64,000 bases of DNA from Streptomyces sp. NBC_00286 (GCF_036173125.1 NZ_CP108054.1:1178001-1242000), one strand, 5' to 3'; counted from the stretch's first letter, positions 35,770-44,279 are shown. Notes: generated from the sequence alone by a model not told the origin. A program made the numbers and translations.

Positions 35770-36609
35770 CTACTTTGCTGACGGGGCAGTCGTCGGGGCG
35801 GTGAGGAGCTTCTCCCTCTGCCGCCTCCCCCTGGCCTCGGCCATGGGGATGACACGGCGCATCAGCCTGGGGAACACGCCGGCGATTCGCTGGACGCGGC
35901 CGGCGAGCGGCGGGAACACCACCTCGACCGGTTTGCTGGTGACCGCGTCGACGACGGCCTCGGCGATCCGTTCCGGTGCGTAGGACTTCTCCGCGAAGGA
36001 GATGGCACAGGAGGGATCGGCCATCTCCTGGTCGAGCATGCCCGTCCGGGTGGACGGCGGATGGATGATCGTGAAGTCCAGCGGCCCGTCGCGTTCCTCG
36101 ATGGCGACGCTGTGGTGGAAGGCCCGCAGACCGTACTTGGTGCCGCAGTAGGTGGCGTATCCGGGCAGCGGCAGGAACGCGGTCATGCTGCAGACGTTGA
36201 TGATGTGACCGTGTCCTTGCGCGGTCATGCGCTCGAGTGCCGTGCAGACCCCGGTGATGGTGCCCAGCAGGTTGATCTCGACGATGTCGCGGTGCTGTTG
36301 CGCACTGAGGTCCCGCGCGTGTCCGGTGTGGATGATGCCGGCGTTGTTGACCAGCACGTCGACGACGCCGAAAGCGGCCTCCGCCGCCTCGAAGGCGCGG
36401 CTCCAGCCTTCGGTGCTTCGGATGTCCAGCGCGCAGGCGGCCGCCCGCGTGCCCAGTTCACGGGCGCGAGCCAGAACGGCTGCCTCGTCCACGTCGGTCA
36501 GCATGACGCGGTGGCCGCGGGCGATCGCGAGTTCCGCGACGGCTGCCCCGATCCCGTTGGCCGCGCCGGTCACGAAAATGACCTGGCCCTTGTCAGATAT
36601 ATGGCGCAT
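35770..36609 (-). CDS. Short-chain dehydrogenase/reductase
   Basis: 279 residues from ATG 36609 (GAGGAG eleven bases upstream; an in-frame start at 36645 is possible). Cofactor loop TGAANGIGAAVAE, NNAG, and catalytic YCGTK. A C-terminal hydrophobic and basic tail (GVFPRLMRRVIPMAEARGRRQREKLL region) resembles membrane-associated SDRs. It lies between the SMP-30-like gene and the MFS gene in one leftward operon. Confidence 0.85.
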   Translation of the reverse strand: MRHISDKGQVIFVTGAANGIGAAVAELAIARGHRVMLTDVDEAAVLARARELGTRAAACALDIRSTEGWSRAFEAAEAAFGVVDVLVNNAGIIHTGHARDLSAQQHRDIVEINLLGTITGVCTALERMTAQGHGHIINVCSMTAFLPLPGYATYCGTKYGLRAFHHSVAIEERDGPLDFTIIHPPSTRTGMLDQEMADPSCAISFAEKSYAPERIAEAVVDAVTSKPVEVVFPPLAGRVQRIAGVFPRLMRRVIPMAEARGRRQREKLLTAPTTAPSAK

Positions 36610-36684
36610 GCCGATGGATTCTCCTCGGTCGTACGTCCAAGTCAATCGTCCGGTACGGGTGGAGTCTGATCGTTACTGCGGCAG

Positions 36685-37656
36685 TCACAGCCGCACCATC
36701 TCGACCCGGCCGCTGTTGAGTTCAGCGGCTCGGACCGGATCGTCCGTCGGAACGGTGGCGGCGAAGAGGGTCCGCCCGTCGTGTCCGGCCAGCAGGCAAC
36801 AGAGGGTGTTCTGGCTCGTCGCGACCCGATCGAGGACGCGGCCGCCCGGGGCGACCCGCACACATTCACCGCGAAGCGCGTTCGCGACCCAGATCGACTC
36901 GCCGTCGGTGTCCCACGCGATGCCGTCCGGTGCGATCGGCGACGCGGAACGCTTCGCGATGGCGGGGTGGTCCAGGAGCGCCGAGATCTTGCGGGTGATA
37001 CGTCCGGCCGGCCCCGGGTGGTTCAGGAGCCGCCAGAGCAGCGGTGCGATCAGCGGAGCCCAGGGCTGCGGCTTTCCGGGGATGCCGTCGGGGGTCCTGG
37101 GCAGGGCGGTGAGTCGCATGGCAAGGGTTTCGGCCACCACCAGGGCGCTGCCGTCGGCGGTCAGGAGCGTGCCGTTCGGGAAGAGCAGCGGTTCGGTCAA
37201 TGCGAGCAGGCTTCCGTCCGGGGCGAGGCATGCGATGGGGGTTCGCGGCGGGCCGGGCGGCGCGTAGAGCATGGAATTCGGGTGCTCGCGCGAGAAGGCG
37301 TGGTAGTCGAAGCCGAAGTTGCCGACGTAGGCCCGCCCTTGCGGGTCGACGAGCATGTCATTGACCGGACCGCCGACGATGGGGCGCAGATCGGCGTGCT
37401 CGACCAGTGCGCCGTCGGGTTCCTGCCGGTAGACGCATCCCCCGTCCATGGATACGACGAGCAGGCGGCCGTCGGGGAGCCAGCCGAGCCCGCCGGCCCG
37501 GCCGGGGACGTCGAGGATCGTTTCCGGTTCACCGGTGCCGTCCCAACGGTGCACTGTGCCGTGTGCGAGATCGGAGAACCAGAGGGCTCCCTCGTGCCAG
37601 CGCAGGGATTCGGGCACACCCAGGCCGCTCAACGCGACCTCCGTCGTCCGTTTCAT
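36685..37656 (-). CDS. SMP-30/gluconolactonase-like beta-propeller protein
   Basis: 323 residues. The SMP-30 order is visible: E in GVPESLRWHEGALWFSDL, N in GGPVNDMLVDPQGRAYVGN, and D in IAPDGIAWDTDGESIWVAN, which together form the metal site of lactonases. The family hydrolyses sugar or other lactones. It is the first gene of the leftward operon and faces a promoter region rich in CCGTCTC boxes. Confidence 0.83.
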   Translation of the reverse strand: MKRTTEVALSGLGVPESLRWHEGALWFSDLAHGTVHRWDGTGEPETILDVPGRAGGLGWLPDGRLLVVSMDGGCVYRQEPDGALVEHADLRPIVGGPVNDMLVDPQGRAYVGNFGFDYHAFSREHPNSMLYAPPGPPRTPIACLAPDGSLLALTEPLLFPNGTLLTADGSALVVAETLAMRLTALPRTPDGIPGKPQPWAPLIAPLLWRLLNHPGPAGRITRKISALLDHPAIAKRSASPIAPDGIAWDTDGESIWVANALRGECVRVAPGGRVLDRVATSQNTLCCLLAGHDGRTLFAATVPTDDPVRAAELNSGRVEMVRL

Positions 37657-37697
37657 CCAACCGCTCCTTCGTGACGCGGATCGAAGAGGTTTCTCGG

Positions 37698-37788
37698 CCG
37701 TCTCGGGGTCCGTCTCGAGACTCTCTCAGCCGTCTCGCGCTACTTGGACGCTCGTACAAGACGTCTGACTTGTTCGGATGACCGTCTC
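37698..37788. promoter_or_regulatory. Promoter region with four CCGTCTC boxes and two palindromes
   Basis: CCGTCTC occurs at 37698, 37710, 37730 and 37782. GTCTCGAGAC (37712-37721) is a perfect palindrome. ACAAG and CTTGT (37756-37760, 37769-37773) form arms 8 bases apart around the palindrome AGACGTCT. The region separates the divergent SMP-30 operon from the aldehyde dehydrogenase relic and probably held a shared regulator site. The regulator is not identified. Confidence 0.5.
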
Positions 37789-37830
37789 ATTCTGGGTGAA
37801 GCCAAGTCAACGTTCCGGTGGGAGATTTCC

Positions 37831-38473
37831 GTGGCACAGACTCGATCCCTCATGACAGACGGCTCCCCGACTGGTGCCCGTATCGCCGTGGACAATCCCG
37901 CCACCGGAGCGGTGGTCGGCCATGTCTCCGACGCGTCGGCTCGACGCACTGCACAAGGGCGCCCGCGTACTCGTGGGAGGTCACAGCTCCGACGGACCCG
38001 GCCGGTTCTTCGAGCCCACGTTGCTCGTCGACGTCGACCACACCATGAAGTGCATGCGGGAGGAGACCTTCGGTCCCACCCTGCCCGTGATGAAGGTCGC
38101 GAGCGCCGAGGAAGCCGTCCGGCTGGTCAACGACAGCTCGTACGGGCTGCAGGCCTCCATCATCGGCTCGAACATGAAGCGCGCCCGGCAGTTGGCGGAG
38201 CAGTTCGAGGTCGGCTGCGTCACCATCAACGACGCCCAGACCAACTACATGGCCCTCGGCCTGCCCATGGGCGGCTGGAAGGAGTCCGGCCTCGGCGTCC
38301 GCCACGGCATCGAGGGGATCAAGAAGTACACCCGGCTCCAGGCCGTCAGCGCGAACCGGTTCCCGATGCGCCGGGACATGCACATGATCCCGTACGAGCC
38401 CTCGGCCTACCGCTTCATCCTGCGCCTGGCGGACGTCATGTACGGCGCCGGTCTGCGCGGCCGTACCAAGTAG
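37831..38473 (+). pseudogene. Aldehyde dehydrogenase relic with central deletion and frameshift
   Basis: From GTG 37831 the frame encodes the start of an aldehyde dehydrogenase (IAVDNPATGAVVGHVSD). At about 37940 it joins, in another frame, the C-terminal third of the same family: ARVLVGG, REETFGPTLPV, and PMGGWKESGLGVRHG, ending at 38473. Around 300 residues are missing, including the NAD loop and the catalytic Cys. The tail resembles succinate-semialdehyde-type dehydrogenases. It cannot make an active enzyme. The divergent SMP-30 operon suggests it once belonged to a catabolic locus. Confidence 0.85.
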
Positions 38474-38503
38474 GGCCGTACCAAGTAGGGCCGTACCAAG
38501 TAG
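38459..38503. repeat. Three tandem 15-base repeats over a stop codon
   Basis: GGCCGTACCAAGTAG occurs three times without gaps (38459-38473, 38474-38488, 38489-38503). The first copy is the end of the aldehyde dehydrogenase relic, Gly/Arg-Thr-Lys-stop, and the others repeat the same codons and stop after it. Confidence 0.95.
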
Positions 38504-38548
38504 CCGCGCCACTCCTGAGCAGATCGCCGGATTCCGAAAGGCCAGCCC

Positions 38549-39009
38549 ATGACCATGACACCCGCCGCAGCCCCGCACGCGTCCGTCGGCGCCATGCCCG
38601 AGGGCGTCTACCTACCACTCCCCCAGCAGAACCTGAGCGTCGAGGAGGAGCGCGAGGTCCGTAAGCAGGAACTCGCCGCCGCCTTCCTCCTGTTCGCCCG
38701 CTTCGGGTTCTCCGAGGGGGTGGCCGGGCACATCACGTGGCACTGGGCGAGGGCAAGGCCGTCGTCCTGCAGAACCACGGGCTGCTCACGGTCGGGGCGT
38801 CCGTCGCCGAAGCGGCCTGGTACTTCATCACCATGGAACGTTCCTGCCAGGCCCAACTCCTGGCCATGGCCGCCGGAAAGCCGAAGCTCATCGACGCCGA
38901 AACAGCGCGAACGGTCCGTACGCAGATCTCCGGCGCCCTGCCGGGCTGGTTCCAGTTCCGCCCCCTGTGGGACCAGATCACCGCGGAACAGCCCGACCTG
39001 TTCGACTGA
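38549..39009 (+). pseudogene. Class II aldolase/adducin relic with central deletion and frameshift
   Basis: ATG 38549 begins the N-terminus of a class II aldolase/adducin protein (ELAAAFLLFARFGFSEGVAG followed by HIT, one of the metal-ligand regions). After about 38738 the frame changes and the C-terminal part follows: GEGKAVVLQNHGLLTVG, then ITAEQPDLFD to the stop at 39009. Roughly 100 central residues with other zinc ligands are absent. The junction replaces the middle of the gene, as in the dehydrogenase relic just upstream. Confidence 0.85.
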
Positions 39010-39024
39010 CACAACGCCATACGC

Positions 39025-39074
39025 GATGCGGTCGGCGCCCGCCCGAGTTCACGGGGGCGGGCGCCGGCCGCATC
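39025..39074 (+). terminator. 20-base-pair hairpin after the aldolase relic
   Basis: 39025-39044 pairs with 39055-39074 over 20 positions with one G-T wobble and a 10-base loop. There is no T tract, as is common for actinomycete terminators. It lies 15 bases after the stop. A 91% identical copy of the surrounding 77 bases is found at 43492-43568. Confidence 0.8.
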
Positions 39075-39139
39075 GGTTTCGCCGGACGACGACTCCGACG
39101 TCGGAGTCCGAGTGGTAACGGAACAGGAACCCAGTGTTG

Positions 39140-39655
39140 CTGGGTCCGCAACACGCCGCTCTCGATCTACCAGCGGGTCACCGACATCAACTACTACGGC
39201 AACATCTCGCTGACCCTGGCGCTGCTGCCCTCCCTCCGCCCGGGCAGCCAGGTGGCGGTGGTCAGCAGCATCAACGGCCTGCTCAGCGACAAGTGCAGCT
39301 CGGCGTACGCCGCGGCCAAGCACGCCCTGCTCGGCTTCTACGACGCACTGCGCGCCGAGCAGCCGGAGCTCGTCGTTTCGGTGATCGCACCCGGCTTCGT
39401 CGCGCCACCGATCACCGTGAACAGCATCAACGGCAGCGGCCAGACCTACGGCGAGCGCTCCGAGGCGAGCCTGACGGGGATGTCGGTCGACCGGTTCTCC
39501 CCCGGGCCGTCGACGCCCTCGAACGACATCGGCCCTTGATCGTGATCGCCGGACCCACCGAACGCCTGGCGGTCCGGCTCCACCGCTGGTTCCCGAGCCT
39601 GTTCTACCGGATCGTCGCCCGGGCCTCCCCCGAGTTCGAGAACAACAACCGCTAG
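39140..39655 (+). pseudogene. SDR relic, truncated at the N-terminus and frameshifted
   Basis: Coding similarity starts abruptly (QRVTDINYYGNISLTLALLP), without the cofactor loop, and runs through VVSSINGLLSDKCSSAYAAAKHALLGF with the SDR Ser, Tyr and Lys residues. Near 39505 the frame shifts; the second frame continues (AVDALERHRPLIVIAGPTER) and ends at 39655. About 80-100 N-terminal residues are missing. This is the third consecutive damaged rightward gene. Confidence 0.8.
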
Positions 39656-39679
39656 GCGGCGCGGAGTTCCGCCTGCGGA

Positions 39680-40852
39680 TCAGAATGCCGGCGCGGTTTG
39701 CTGCTGCCGCGGTCCCTGACTGCGTGCCTTGAGCAGTGCGTCCCGTAGGCGGTTGTGGGTCATGGACAGGCAGGCATGCACCGCGCCGCGTGCCACCGAG
39801 AGTCCCAGAATCTGGGAGACGGTCGTGATCCGGGGGCTGACCGGCAAGTTCTGTGCGAGTCGCTTGCGCACCTCGGGGAGTACCTCGTCCACCAAGGGGT
39901 GCAACCGGCCGACGAAGTAGACGGACTCGGGATCGAGTGTCACGGTGGCGATGCTCACGGCGGTCGTGACCGCCGTCGTGAACGCCTTGAGTATCTCCGC
40001 ACGGCCTCGATGGTCCTGAGGTGCCAGCCACAGGTCCTCGACGCGTTCGAAGTCCAGTCCGTGTTCACGAGCGAACTTCACAAGCCCTGCGGTGCTCAGC
40101 AGCCCGTTGAGGCTGCGGTCGCCGATGCCCGAGGACAGGGAACCGATGTCGCCGAACGAAGGAGTACGTCCCCGAGCCAGTTCCCGGTCCCTGCAGGTGG
40201 CGAAACTCAGGGTGCTGCTGACGCTGAACAGGGCAGCGTCATGGATGCTCGCGTCGTCCGTGAGCACCTGCAGCAAGGACGCGTTCGCGTCACTGTCGAA
40301 GGACACTGGAGCACCGACGAGCGCTTCGACGGTTCGGTGCAAGTCTCTGCCGGAGAAGACTTTCATCGGATCGGCAGGCCGGAAGACCTCGGCGCCGTCG
40401 CGGACATGGGCGGGCAGTGCCGCGACGACCTGGCGCAGTGGCCCGCGTGCGGAGGCGCTGGTCTGCGCGATCAGGTCGACCAGCCACCGGCCGGCAGCGG
40501 GGACGTCGTGGTGCTCGACCGTCGGAACGATCACATGTCCGATCTCACGGCCGCGTAGGTCGGTCACCAGCACGCCGGTGGTCACGGCGCCGAAGCCGAC
40601 CCCCACGACATGTCCGGCCGTCTCGGGCACATCGAGGTACGTCGACGGACGGCCACGCCCGACGACGGCGTCGACTCCCCCGTCCACGACGAACCCGTCG
40701 GAGCGCAGTTCCTCGACGGCCCGAGACACCGTCGCCTTGCTCAGCCCCGTGAGCTCGATGAGGCTGTTCCGGGTCAACGGCGCATGGGAGAGAAGCACTT
40801 CAAGGACACTTGCCTTGTTGTAGTCGCGGGGTGTGGGGTTGATGCTGCTCAC
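39680..40852 (-). CDS. ROK-family transcriptional regulator
   Basis: 390 residues, GTG start with the ribosome site AGGAG directly adjoining it. An N-terminal winged helix (LTRNSLIELTGLSKATVSRAVEEL) precedes an ROK/actin-like domain (HVVGVGFGAVTTGVLVTDLRG). The usual ROK zinc cluster CxCGxxGC is not visible. It is the last gene of a leftward operon with a kinase and a phospho-lyase-like gene and probably controls that operon through a small ligand. Confidence 0.83.
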   Translation of the reverse strand: MSSINPTPRDYNKASVLEVLLSHAPLTRNSLIELTGLSKATVSRAVEELRSDGFVVDGGVDAVVGRGRPSTYLDVPETAGHVVGVGFGAVTTGVLVTDLRGREIGHVIVPTVEHHDVPAAGRWLVDLIAQTSASARGPLRQVVAALPAHVRDGAEVFRPADPMKVFSGRDLHRTVEALVGAPVSFDSDANASLLQVLTDDASIHDAALFSVSSTLSFATCRDRELARGRTPSFGDIGSLSSGIGDRSLNGLLSTAGLVKFAREHGLDFERVEDLWLAPQDHRGRAEILKAFTTAVTTAVSIATVTLDPESVYFVGRLHPLVDEVLPEVRKRLAQNLPVSPRITTVSQILGLSVARGAVHACLSMTHNRLRDALLKARSQGPRQQQTAPAF

Positions 40853-40899
40853 CTCCTGACCTTAGCGAGACCGTACGCAGCCCGAATCAGTGGTCACGC

Positions 40900-41979
40900 T
40901 CAAGTCGTGTCCTGGCGGGTGCTCAGCAAGCGGGCCACGACCTCCTCCATGGCGACGGCCATGGCCCGCTCCACGTTGACCCAGTCGTCTCTGGCGTGCT
41001 CGAGCAGGTAGTCGCGACGCTCCGGCACGCGTTCCGCGCGCCAATGGGTGACCAGCGCGCGAAGTGTGAGGCGTGCCAGCGCGGCGACAGGCAGGAGCGG
41101 GAGTTCGGTGTCCTTGATCGGCCGGGCCCGTTCGTATCCCGTAACGAAGCTGCATGCCTCACGCCAGGGATCCGACGGTGTCCGGCCGAGCAGGTTCGCG
41201 AGAGACACGGCAGGGTCGAAGATCAAAGCACTGCGCATGCTGTCACCGAAGTCGATCACTCCCGTGACGAAACTGTCCGTCCGCGGATCCACCAGGACGT
41301 TGTAGGGACTGTAGTCACCATGGATCACTTGGGTCTCGAGATCACCCAGTCTCGGAACAATGGCCTCGTGGAAAAGGCGGAACACTTCTTGTGCCAGCCG
41401 ACGGTGCGCGGCGCCGGGCGTGTACTCGATGAGCTCCCGCAGCTGGTCGAAGTGCCGAAGGTCCCACACAAGGCTCCGCTCGTCCGCTGGATGCCTGAAT
41501 GACCGCAGAGCCAGATCCACTCGCCCGAGCATCTGTCCGACCTGGGCAAGCTGGTGGGGATCGGGGTTCGTCCGCGCCAGGACGGCACCTTCGACGAAGT
41601 CGAAGACGCGCAGGACTCGAACCCGGCCATCGTTCGTTTCGATCGGTACGTTGTCGCTGCCTTCGGTGGTCTCCTCGACCCGCTGGACGGGAAGATGAGG
41701 AGCTTCGGTTTCGAGGTGGCGCATCACAGCCGTTTGCAGAGCTACGACAGCTACCGCCTCGTCGGGCGGGGAGACCTTGACGAGATGGTCGGCCGTGCCG
41801 GTCCGCAGCCGGAACGTGTCGTCCTTCTCGGTTGCCAGCCGCTCAAGACGTCCGCTCAGCCGGTAGTGCCGCGCGAGGAGGGCGTCCACCACGTTCGTCT
41901 CGATGGGCTCGTGGGACGACGCCAGGCCGCTCTCCTGGAACAACTGCTGGGCGATACGTGCGGGGGGCGAGGTGTTCAC
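40900..41979 (-). CDS. APH-fold small-molecule kinase (hydroxylysine/ethanolamine kinase type)
   Basis: 359 residues, GTG start. Catalytic loop VIHGDYSPYNVLVD (HGD...N) and metal loop GVIDFGDSMRS are complete. Size and motifs match the APH family that includes hydroxylysine kinase and bacterial phosphotransferase-domain partners of phospho-lyases. It follows the aminotransferase-fold gene by 27 bases, so I infer that it phosphorylates the hydroxyl group of an amino alcohol or hydroxy amino acid used by that enzyme. Confidence 0.8.
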   Translation of the reverse strand: MNTSPPARIAQQLFQESGLASSHEPIETNVVDALLARHYRLSGRLERLATEKDDTFRLRTGTADHLVKVSPPDEAVAVVALQTAVMRHLETEAPHLPVQRVEETTEGSDNVPIETNDGRVRVLRVFDFVEGAVLARTNPDPHQLAQVGQMLGRVDLALRSFRHPADERSLVWDLRHFDQLRELIEYTPGAAHRRLAQEVFRLFHEAIVPRLGDLETQVIHGDYSPYNVLVDPRTDSFVTGVIDFGDSMRSALIFDPAVSLANLLGRTPSDPWREACSFVTGYERARPIKDTELPLLPVAALARLTLRALVTHWRAERVPERRDYLLEHARDDWVNVERAMAVAMEEVVARLLSTRQDTT

Positions 41980-42006
41980 CGTTCGGTCCCTTCGGCTTTC
42001 AGCCTG

Positions 42007-43356
42007 CTACAGGCGCGTCTCGGCGATCTCCGCGAAGGTCTCGAGGAATCGCGTCACGTCGGCCGAGTCGAAGGCCAGCGGCGGTCGGATCTTGAGCACA
42101 TTGACTGCTTCCCCGGTGCCGCTGATGAGGATTCGACGCTCACGCATGTCGTTGATGACGTGGTCGGCGCGGACACGATCGGGCTCCAGCGACTCCCGGT
42201 CCTTCACGAGTTCGACGCCCACGTACAGACCACTGCCGCGGACCTCCGCGACGTGGGGAGACTCGCGAGTGATCTCCTCAAGGCCGGCTTTGAGCGCGCT
42301 GCCGTTGTCGAGAACTCGCTGCTGCACGTTCTCCGCTTCGAAGACGTCCAGAACCGCGGCACCGGCGGCAACCGCGATCGAACTGCCGGCAAAGGTATTG
42401 AAGTAACGGACATTCCGCCCGAACTCCTCGCACACCTCGGGCCTGAACACCACGCCGGACATCGGCATGCCGTTACCCATGGGCTTGCCCATCGTGACGA
42501 TGTCCGGAAGCACCCCATGGCGGCTGAACCCCCACATCGACTCTCCGAGCCGGGCGAATCCCGACTGAACCTCGTCGGCGATGTACACGCCGCCCGCGGC
42601 GTGCACCTCCTCGACCATGTCACGCAGGTAACCGACGGGGTCGGTGAAGAGGCCGTCGCTGGAGTGCGCGCAGTCGGTGATCAGCGCCGCAAGCCTGTAG
42701 CCGTGACGCTCGAGGTCGTTGATCGCGCCGCGCACCTGGCTTCGCATGTGGTCGGGAAGCGATGAACCCGGCGGGACGAGTCGCGGATCAGGAGCATCGA
42801 TGACCCGCACATTCGGCCCGAGCGGTGAGCCCGCGCCGAGCGTCGGCGAGAAGCTCGCAACCTCGCGAGTGAGACCGTGGTAAGCCCAGCGCGTCACGAC
42901 GATTCCCTCGCCGCCCGTGTGGAAGCGAGCCACGCGCATGGCCAGGTCGTTCGCCTCCGACCCGCTGCACGCGAAGCTGACCTTCGAGAGCGCCTCGGGC
43001 ATGGTCGCGAGAAGGCGCTCGGCGTAGTCGACGAGTGACTCCTGGACATAGCGCGTATTGGTGTTGACCGCCGCCATCTGGCGGGACACGGCCTCGACCA
43101 CGTGCGGGTGTGCGTGACCAACGCAGGGCACATTGTTGTAGGCGTCGAGGTAGTCGTTGCCCTCCCGGTCGAACAGGTGAGCACCTCGGCCGGAGGCGAA
43201 CTCGACCGGCTCCCGGTAGTTCAGCGCGTACCCAGGGCCCAGCACCTTGTTCCGCCGCTTGACGGTGGACTGCAATCGCTCAGGCAGTTCACCGAGCGCT
43301 GCGGGGTCGAACCTGTTGGGGTAGTTGGCCAGCGCTCGACTCAGCGTGGACGTCAT
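42007..43356 (-). CDS. Class III aminotransferase-fold PLP enzyme, AGXT2L-like phospho-lyase candidate
   Basis: 449 residues from ATG 43356, preceded by AGGAGGGG. PLP motifs: DEVQSGFARLG and MGKPMGNG with the Schiff-base Lys near residue 291. Sequence blocks DAYNNVPCVGHAHPHVVEAV, NTNTRYVQESLV, SGSEANDLAMRVAR and RYFNTFAG are close to those of ethanolamine-phosphate and 5-phosphohydroxylysine phospho-lyases (AGXT2L1/2). With the neighbouring kinase this suggests phosphorylation followed by PLP-dependent phosphate and ammonia release. An ordinary omega-aminotransferase is the alternative. Confidence 0.82.
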   Translation of the reverse strand: MTSTLSRALANYPNRFDPAALGELPERLQSTVKRRNKVLGPGYALNYREPVEFASGRGAHLFDREGNDYLDAYNNVPCVGHAHPHVVEAVSRQMAAVNTNTRYVQESLVDYAERLLATMPEALSKVSFACSGSEANDLAMRVARFHTGGEGIVVTRWAYHGLTREVASFSPTLGAGSPLGPNVRVIDAPDPRLVPPGSSLPDHMRSQVRGAINDLERHGYRLAALITDCAHSSDGLFTDPVGYLRDMVEEVHAAGGVYIADEVQSGFARLGESMWGFSRHGVLPDIVTMGKPMGNGMPMSGVVFRPEVCEEFGRNVRYFNTFAGSSIAVAAGAAVLDVFEAENVQQRVLDNGSALKAGLEEITRESPHVAEVRGSGLYVGVELVKDRESLEPDRVRADHVINDMRERRILISGTGEAVNVLKIRPPLAFDSADVTRFLETFAEIAETRL

Positions 43357-43408
43357 CAGCAGGTCCCCTCCTTCGTGGCTTGCATCTCGTCGCGGCTGCT
43401 TCGGCGGC

Positions 43409-43436
43409 AGCCTACCAGCTTTTGTTTCAGTTCCAA
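43409..43436 (-). promoter_or_regulatory. Candidate promoter of the phospho-lyase operon
   Basis: On the minus strand TTGGAA (43436-43431) and TAGGCT (43414-43409) are 16 bases apart, a fair match to a vegetative promoter. The -35 lies in the centre of the palindrome at 43424-43444. Confidence 0.5.
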
Positions 43437-43444
43437 CCTGAAAC
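43424..43444. promoter_or_regulatory. Palindromic operator candidate GTTTCAG-N7-CTGAAAC
   Basis: Perfect 7-base arms GTTTCAG (43424-43430) and CTGAAAC (43438-43444) with a 7-base centre. It overlaps the candidate -35 of the leftward phospho-lyase operon. Either the ROK regulator at the operon end or the TetR protein encoded at 43562 could bind it; a looser TTTC-N12-GAAA pair lies before that TetR gene (44189-44208). Confidence 0.6.
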
Positions 43445-43455
43445 TTATTTCTGCC

Positions 43456-43568
43456 AAGGCCGTCGCCCTGCAGAACCACGGGCTGCCACAAGCGATGCGG
43501 CCGGGGCCCGCCCGAGTTCACGGAGGCAGGCGCCGGCCGCATCGGATTCGCCGGGCGACGACTACGAC
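43456..43568 (+). pseudogene. Second, more deleted remnant of the class II aldolase 3' end
   Basis: 43456-43485 repeats, with one mismatch, the coding bases found at 38755-38784 of the aldolase relic (KAVVLQNHGL), then jumps directly to a 77-base copy (43492-43568) of the sequence after that gene's stop (39023-39099, seven mismatches). About 200 bases between these parts are missing. Both copies have the same orientation. Confidence 0.85.
43494..43543 (-). terminator. Hairpin copy serving as possible terminator of the TetR gene
   Basis: Second copy of the 39025-39074 hairpin, with the stem weakened by about three mismatches. It now lies 19 bases beyond the stop codon of the leftward TetR gene (43562) and could terminate it. 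Confidence 0.5.
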
Positions 43569-44179
43569 ACCCTGTCGGCTACCACCTTCTCGCCGACGAG
43601 GGTCATGAGGTGCTCGGCGGTCAGCCGGAGGACCTCGCGACTGTGCTCGCTGTTGCGATCGACCAGCCAGCTCAAGGTGATGCCTTCCAGCACCGCGTTG
43701 AGGTAGCGGGCCAAAACCGGGACGGCAACGACCCATTCGATGTCCGCGGTTTCGGCGGCTTCCGTCAGGAGCTCTGTATGGGCTTCCAGGTAATGCTGGT
43801 ACTGCCGACGAGCCAGATCCTCGAATCCGGCTTGGCGCAGGGCGTAGTGAGTGAGCTCGTAGCTCACCTGGTGCTGTCCGGGGCTGCGCTCAACACCTTC
43901 CCAGAAGGCGTTCAGACTCTTGGTGATACGGGACCCCAGGTCGCCGTCGCCTTCAAAGGTCTTCCGCGCCGCGGCTACCGAACTGCCCGTAAAACGAGTC
44001 AGAACCTCTTGAAGCAGCTCCTCGCGTGAGCTGAAGCAGTAGTGGAAGACGCCCAGCGGCATTTTCGCCTCATTGACGATCGCACGCGTCGTCGCCTTGG
44101 CGACTCCCTCCCGGACCATGACCCGGAACGCTGCAGCGAGCAGCTCTTCCCGTCGGTCCTTTGCTGCCATACGCGGCAT
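43562..44179 (-). CDS. TetR/AcrR family transcriptional regulator
   Basis: 205 residues from ATG 44179 (ATG 44170 is an alternative). The HTH is KATTRAIVNEAKMPLGVFHYCFSSREELL. The C-terminal domain is normal in length. It follows the liv operon in the same direction after 100 bases, and lies head-to-tail with the phospho-lyase operon downstream, so its target could be either. Confidence 0.8.
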   Translation of the reverse strand: MPRMAAKDRREELLAAAFRVMVREGVAKATTRAIVNEAKMPLGVFHYCFSSREELLQEVLTRFTGSSVAAARKTFEGDGDLGSRITKSLNAFWEGVERSPGQHQVSYELTHYALRQAGFEDLARRQYQHYLEAHTELLTEAAETADIEWVVAVPVLARYLNAVLEGITLSWLVDRNSEHSREVLRLTAEHLMTLVGEKVVADRVS

Positions 44180-44279
44180 CTGGCCCGCTTTCTGCTTCAA
44201 GAGTGAAATGCGCGTCCTCCATGATATCGCAGCGTCTTGGACGATCGACCAACAAGGTGCGGTCGCGCGGTAGATCGAA

